DNA from: Coturnix japonica
Taxonomy: Eukaryota > Chordata > Aves > Galliformes > Phasianidae
NCBI RefSeq assembly: GCF_001577835.2
Contig: NC_029516.1
Span: 161,274,384 to 161,338,383, forward strand
Length of the DNA: 64,000 nt
Direction: 5' to 3'
Shown here: piece by piece, positions 61,310 through 64,000 of the stretch
Layout of the letters: every line of letters starts with the position of its first letter
Position numbering within the stretch: position 1 is the first letter of the stretch
The notes under the pieces: generated by a model
Seen by the model: the letters and a program-made list of their open reading frames with translations, nothing else
What the model was told of the DNA's origin: nothing
Databases searched by the model: none
Program-made: the position numbers and the translations under genes

Positions 61310-61690
61310 CACAGAATCACAGAATGACCCGGGTTGAAGGGACCTCAAGGATCATGTAGTTCCAACCCCCCTGCCTGGCAGGGCCACCAAACATAACCTT
61401 TAACTAGATCAGGTTGCCCAGGGCCCGTCCAACCTGTGTCTGTAAACACCCACAAGGACGGGGCATCCACAACTCCCTGGGCAGCCTGTTCCAGGGCCTA
61501 ACCACATCTCTCTAGTAAAGAACCTCCCCTAACATCCAACCTAAATCTTCCCTCTTAACTTGGATCCATTTTCCGTGTCCTGCTATTGTCAGCCCTTTCG
61601 AAGAGTTTACTCCCTCCTGGGAAGTGTCCCTTCAGGTACTGAAAGGCTGCAATGAGGTCACCCCGCACACTGTAAGGCATAGAGCCCCTA
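61310..61690 (-). repeat. CR1 LINE fragment upstream of CUL5
   Basis: Antisense CR1 of about 380 bases, from CACAGAATCACAGAATGACC to AATGAGGTCACCCCGCAC, the longest 3' copy in the window. It has several single-base gaps relative to the copies at 27941 and 1-112. Confidence 0.9.
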
Positions 61691-62737
61691 AGGTGTTAGC
61701 TACATAGAAAAGCTACATTCAACATTCAACAAATCTCTGCTCTCTGAAAATTTAAGTAGTGTTGACTAACTAAGGCCTGCAGCCTTATTATATTAATAAA
61801 TAGCCTAATCAAGGCCTTCTCCTAACTGAGAAGTAACACAGAGGTACTGGAAAGTTTCTTATTTGACAAAGTTTCCAGTCTCAGAATACTTCAATAAGTC
61901 TGTTATATGGAATAAATATAACTTTCATTTAAGTATATATGCAATATTCATTGTATACATAAAGCATGCAACTATACAATGGTATGTATTGTATATAACT
62001 AGATAATACAGATGGAAGTGTATCACATACTGTCCATTGTGTACATATTCCACAGCAGTGCTGATATTATGAGGTCTCTGGCAAGGTCAGTAGAATGTGT
62101 GCATTGTGTATGTGTGCATTAAGCACAGTGTGAGTACTGCATTACAGGTACCTTTGTCTGTGAACCAGAGAAGCTGAGATACAGGCAGGTATTCTATAGG
62201 CTGTGGTGTGGATGTAGACATCTCTGGCCACTGCCCCATGACCTGGTCCATCCTCTTTTCCTCAAGCTCTTTTGAAATGAGACTATTTGCAATTATTTGA
62301 GATTCGGTTTTCCTTTCTGTTTCTATCACCTCTCTTAATTTTTAAGAACATGCTTGGTTATAATGCCACTATTTGGTGATGTTTTTCAACTTTCTTTTTG
62401 TGTGGAAGAAATTAGACATCATTTACCCAGAAAAAAAACCAACCAACCAAACAGAAATGTGCCAGAAATAGTGCTCCATGGAGAACTTCCTCCTGGTTCT
62501 CTTTGGTGCAGAGCTTAGAGTACAAAACCACAATGCAAGTCATTAGAATTTCATAACTGCAGATTTTGCTTAGACACTGTTTGAACTGAATGAATTTGGG
62601 CTGTTCCATAGCACTAAGTTATAAAGTGATTTATTCTGTAATGTCACTTGTCTGTTATAAAATATACCAGACGTCCTTTATTGTACCATTTATCCCTGAT
62701 TATTTTTCTAAAGCTATGTTTGTTTCTTTAAAAAGAT

Positions 62738-62912
62738 CTGAGGGTGCCCAAAGAGGCTGTGGATGCCCCATCCATGGAGGCATTCAAGGCCAGGCTGGAT
62801 GTGGCTCTGGGCAGCCTGGTCTGGTGGTTGGTGACCCTACACATAGCAGGGGGTTGAAACCAGATGATTATTGAGATCCTTTTCAACCCAGGCCATTCTA
62901 TGATTCTATGAT
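62738..62912 (+). repeat. CR1 LINE 3' fragment
   Basis: Sense CR1: GAGGCATTCAAGGCCAGGCT, then GGGCAGCCTGGTCTGGTGG and the tail CCATTCTATGATTCTATGAT. It ends only about 70 bases before another CR1. Confidence 0.88.
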
Positions 62913-62984
62913 TTTCTTCTGAGTGATTCTGAACAATTTGATCAGCAACCGATGGCAGGAAATAATTCTTTGTTCAGACTGCAG

Positions 62985-63153
62985 TGAAGCACTGGCACAG
63001 CTGCCCAGAGATTCCCATCCCTGAAGGTGCTCAGTGCCAGGTAGGATGCGGCCCTGGGCAGAACTGAGCCTGGGGAGGAGAGCCCTGCCTATAGCAGGGG
63101 GCTGGAGCACTTCAAGGTCCCCTCCAACTGAAGCCATTCTATCACTCTATGAT
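62985..63153 (+). repeat. CR1 LINE 3' fragment, second of a close pair
   Basis: Sense, more diverged CR1: GAAGCACTGGCACAGCTGCC, then AGCACTTCAAGGTCCCCTCC and CATTCTATCACTCTATGATT. It has the same orientation as the copy just before it. Confidence 0.8.
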
Positions 63154-63254
63154 TTAATGATAACTGAAAAGCTCTGAGACAAGGGAGAAAAGTACTTTTA
63201 ACTGATATTAAAACTAATGATCATTTCATTTCACGCACCTTATATAATGGTAGC

Positions 63255-63273
63255 TTTTTTTTTTTTTTTTTTT
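63255..63273. repeat. Poly-T run (19 T)
   Basis: A simple homopolymer in intergenic sequence. It has no recognisable SINE or LINE body beside it. Confidence 0.9.
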
Positions 63274-64000
63274 CCTAAAGATCTGTACATTATCTTCTGG
63301 GAAATAAAGACACCTCTGAGCCTCATGGTTTTGCTTTGTGGCATTTTAATGCGACTTCGGGACACTTTGGAAGTAAAAAGTGTTACATAATCTTATCTCA
63401 TTTGCTTTAATTCTACTGCAAATGGACTATTACTGAATTCTGTGGGTAATGAAGATATTAGTTTATGATTAGTATATGGTGCTACAATGGTCTACAGCTT
63501 TATATACTTTGCATGGATTGTAAAAGATGGAGTGAATGACACTTAATCCAAGAGCTATCCGTGGGTTCAGAATGATTTGCAAGTGATAGCTCACAAAGAT
63601 TTAGCTGATGAGTGAAATGAATAACCTGCATAATATCCTAGATGGCTTGGAGTGAATTGAGCCCAGGGGCAAACCTGCTGACTCCGAGCTGCATCAGAGA
63701 GAAATACGCACTGCTGTGCTTCCATCTAATTCCCCGAAACATATTTTCTTCTAATTTTCACTTAGCCTATGATGGAAATAAGCATTTGATGGGTGATTAG
63801 TCAGTTTTATTCTCCTCTCTACTCGAATGAGATCTGCTCAGTAGGGATAATAAATCTTATGTTCTTTCCTTCAGTAGGTAAGTGTCACTGGTTGCTGCAG
63901 TGGACAGTCACCCATTGCATGGCCTATGCCATGGCAGTCTCTGAAGTCAGCCCTTCTAAAATGGTGAGGACAGACAGACACCTGCACTCTAGCTGAGAAA

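Larger units (their letters stand above)
61141..64000. other. Intergenic sequence upstream of CUL5
   Basis: About 2.9 kb to the right edge. It holds three CR1 fragments (61310-61690, 62738-62912, 62985-63153), a 19-base T run (63255-63273) and otherwise AT-rich unique sequence. I see no exon that I can recognise. Confidence 0.6.

Overview
This is a vertebrate nuclear window, and the sequence points to a bird, most likely a galliform. Genes are split by GT-AG introns. CR1 LINE fragments are scattered throughout with the avian tail ending in repeated ATTCTATG-like units, and a short mariner-type element with GalluHop-like ends lies in one intron. The chicken-like CR1 subfamilies and that element suggest Galliformes; the species cannot be fixed from sequence alone.

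Three host genes fill the window in the block known from mammals (CUL5-ACAT1-NPAT, with ATM just beyond NPAT). NPAT runs on the + strand from the left edge; its first exon lies outside, and 17 coding exons (866-14847) plus a 3' UTR ending near 16033 are inside. ACAT1 follows on the - strand, tail to tail with NPAT: exon 12 is at 17171-17291 and the start codon is at 28430-28432 in a CpG island. CUL5 is also on the - strand: its stop is at 34429-34431, a long 3' UTR reaches down to about 31000, and its start codon is at 60683-60685 in a second CpG island. All exon phases join correctly in NPAT and CUL5. The joined CUL5 exons give 780 codons plus stop, the mammalian length.

ACAT1 is intact apart from exon 3, which is 120 bases instead of the expected 118. 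Two extra bases put the conserved sequence out of frame and create a TGA. Assembly error is the likeliest cause, but a real broken allele is possible.

The remaining sequence is introns and spacers with about fifteen CR1 pieces, one CR1 fragment with reverse-transcriptase-like coding, the mariner-type element (11684-12229), a 30-N gap inside a CR1 (20612-20641), and simple repeats. The most unusual item is a roughly 190-bp element at 18391-18577 in ACAT1 intron 10. It has perfect RNA polymerase III A and B boxes at a tRNA-like spacing and a CR1-type 3' tail, so it looks like a tRNA-derived, CR1-mobilised SINE. SINEs of this kind are scarce in birds.

The genes act separately. NPAT drives histone transcription at S-phase entry, ACAT1 is a mitochondrial thiolase of ketone and isoleucine metabolism, and CUL5 is the scaffold of the CRL5 ubiquitin ligase. 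I saw no bacterial operon, CRISPR array, rRNA or canonical tRNA gene.
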